From Clostridia bacterium (lineage in GTDB: Bacteria > Bacillota > Clostridia > Christensenellales > Aristaeellaceae), in assembly GCA_017522345.1 (NCBI GenBank), contig JAFWZN010000035.1, positions 1 through 41,489 on the forward strand: 41,489 nt of DNA, given 5' to 3'. The position numbers and the translations under genes were made by a program. Below are positions 41,390 to 41,489 of this stretch, piece by piece (position 1 is the stretch's first letter; each line of letters starts with the position of its first letter). The notes beneath the pieces are model-generated. The model had not been told where the DNA came from. It worked only from the letters and a program-made list of their open reading frames with translations, and ran no database searches.

Positions 41390-41489
41390 TCATTTTGCAT
41401 ATCACAAGCGAGCAGAAATACAGCCAATTTTCGTTGAGCAGGAGAGAAATCTGTCTACAGGCAGAAAAAAGCAGACATAGAACAAAGCC

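Overview
The window reads as a chromosomal segment of a Bacillota (Clostridia-type) bacterium, probably a gut or anaerobic lineage of roughly balanced base composition. The evidence is strong GGAGG ribosome sites before nearly every gene, SigA promoters with TTGACA/TATAAT and 17-base spacers, GTG and TTG starts, a perfect CIRCE heat-shock operator, a SPOCS (DUF3794)-LysM protein of the sporulation type, XpaC, WalJ, PrsA-like and LCP proteins, and short palindromic repeats of the kind scattered through gut Clostridia. No tRNA, rRNA, CRISPR array, transposase or complete prophage was seen.

Layout. 1-171 holds three hairpins and no gene. 172-3260 (minus) is a MerR-type regulator with an ABC-2 exporter under a 19-base-spacer MerR promoter. 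3271-7773 (minus) is an ABC-F ATPase, O-antigen-ligase-like protein, 56-aa small protein and UPF0489 operon. 7891-9126 is a CapA-like surface phosphatase. 9278-11291 (minus) carries an esterase and a split chromate-transporter pair. 11316-16742 (minus) is a tight seven-gene operon: pssA, psd, PAP2, radical SAM, WalJ-like MBL, CPBP protease, rlmH. From 16846 most genes are on the plus strand: SPOCS-LysM protein, proB-proA behind a striking inverted repeat, an orphan holin pair, a serine hydrolase, two unknown small genes, a parvulin lipoprotein, pyridoxamine kinase, a GH31 alpha-xylosidase, mnmA and an unknown exported protein. 29649-30653 (minus) is XpaC-like. 30671-33504 carries a membrane protein, a Usp-domain protein, an LCP protein and a DUF218 protein. 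33567-35340 (minus) is a large XRE-type protein with helical repeats, divergent from CIRCE-controlled htpG (35403-37352). 37552-40904 is a three-gene VTC / DUF4956 / CotH operon. 40905-41489 has no gene but contains a 142-base near-perfect duplication and several hairpins.

Themes. Much of the region serves the envelope: phosphatidylserine/phosphatidylethanolamine synthesis, O-antigen-type polymer ligation, LCP-type cell-wall polymer attachment, DUF218, CapA, CPBP protease and PAP2 phosphatase. The best candidate for an under-described system is the VTC / DUF4956 / CotH operon. It joins a cytosolic polyphosphate-polymerase fold, a multi-pass membrane protein and an exported kinase-fold protein, and might make and use polyphosphate or a related phosphate polymer at the membrane. 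Function is inferred from family membership and visible motifs; no database search was run.
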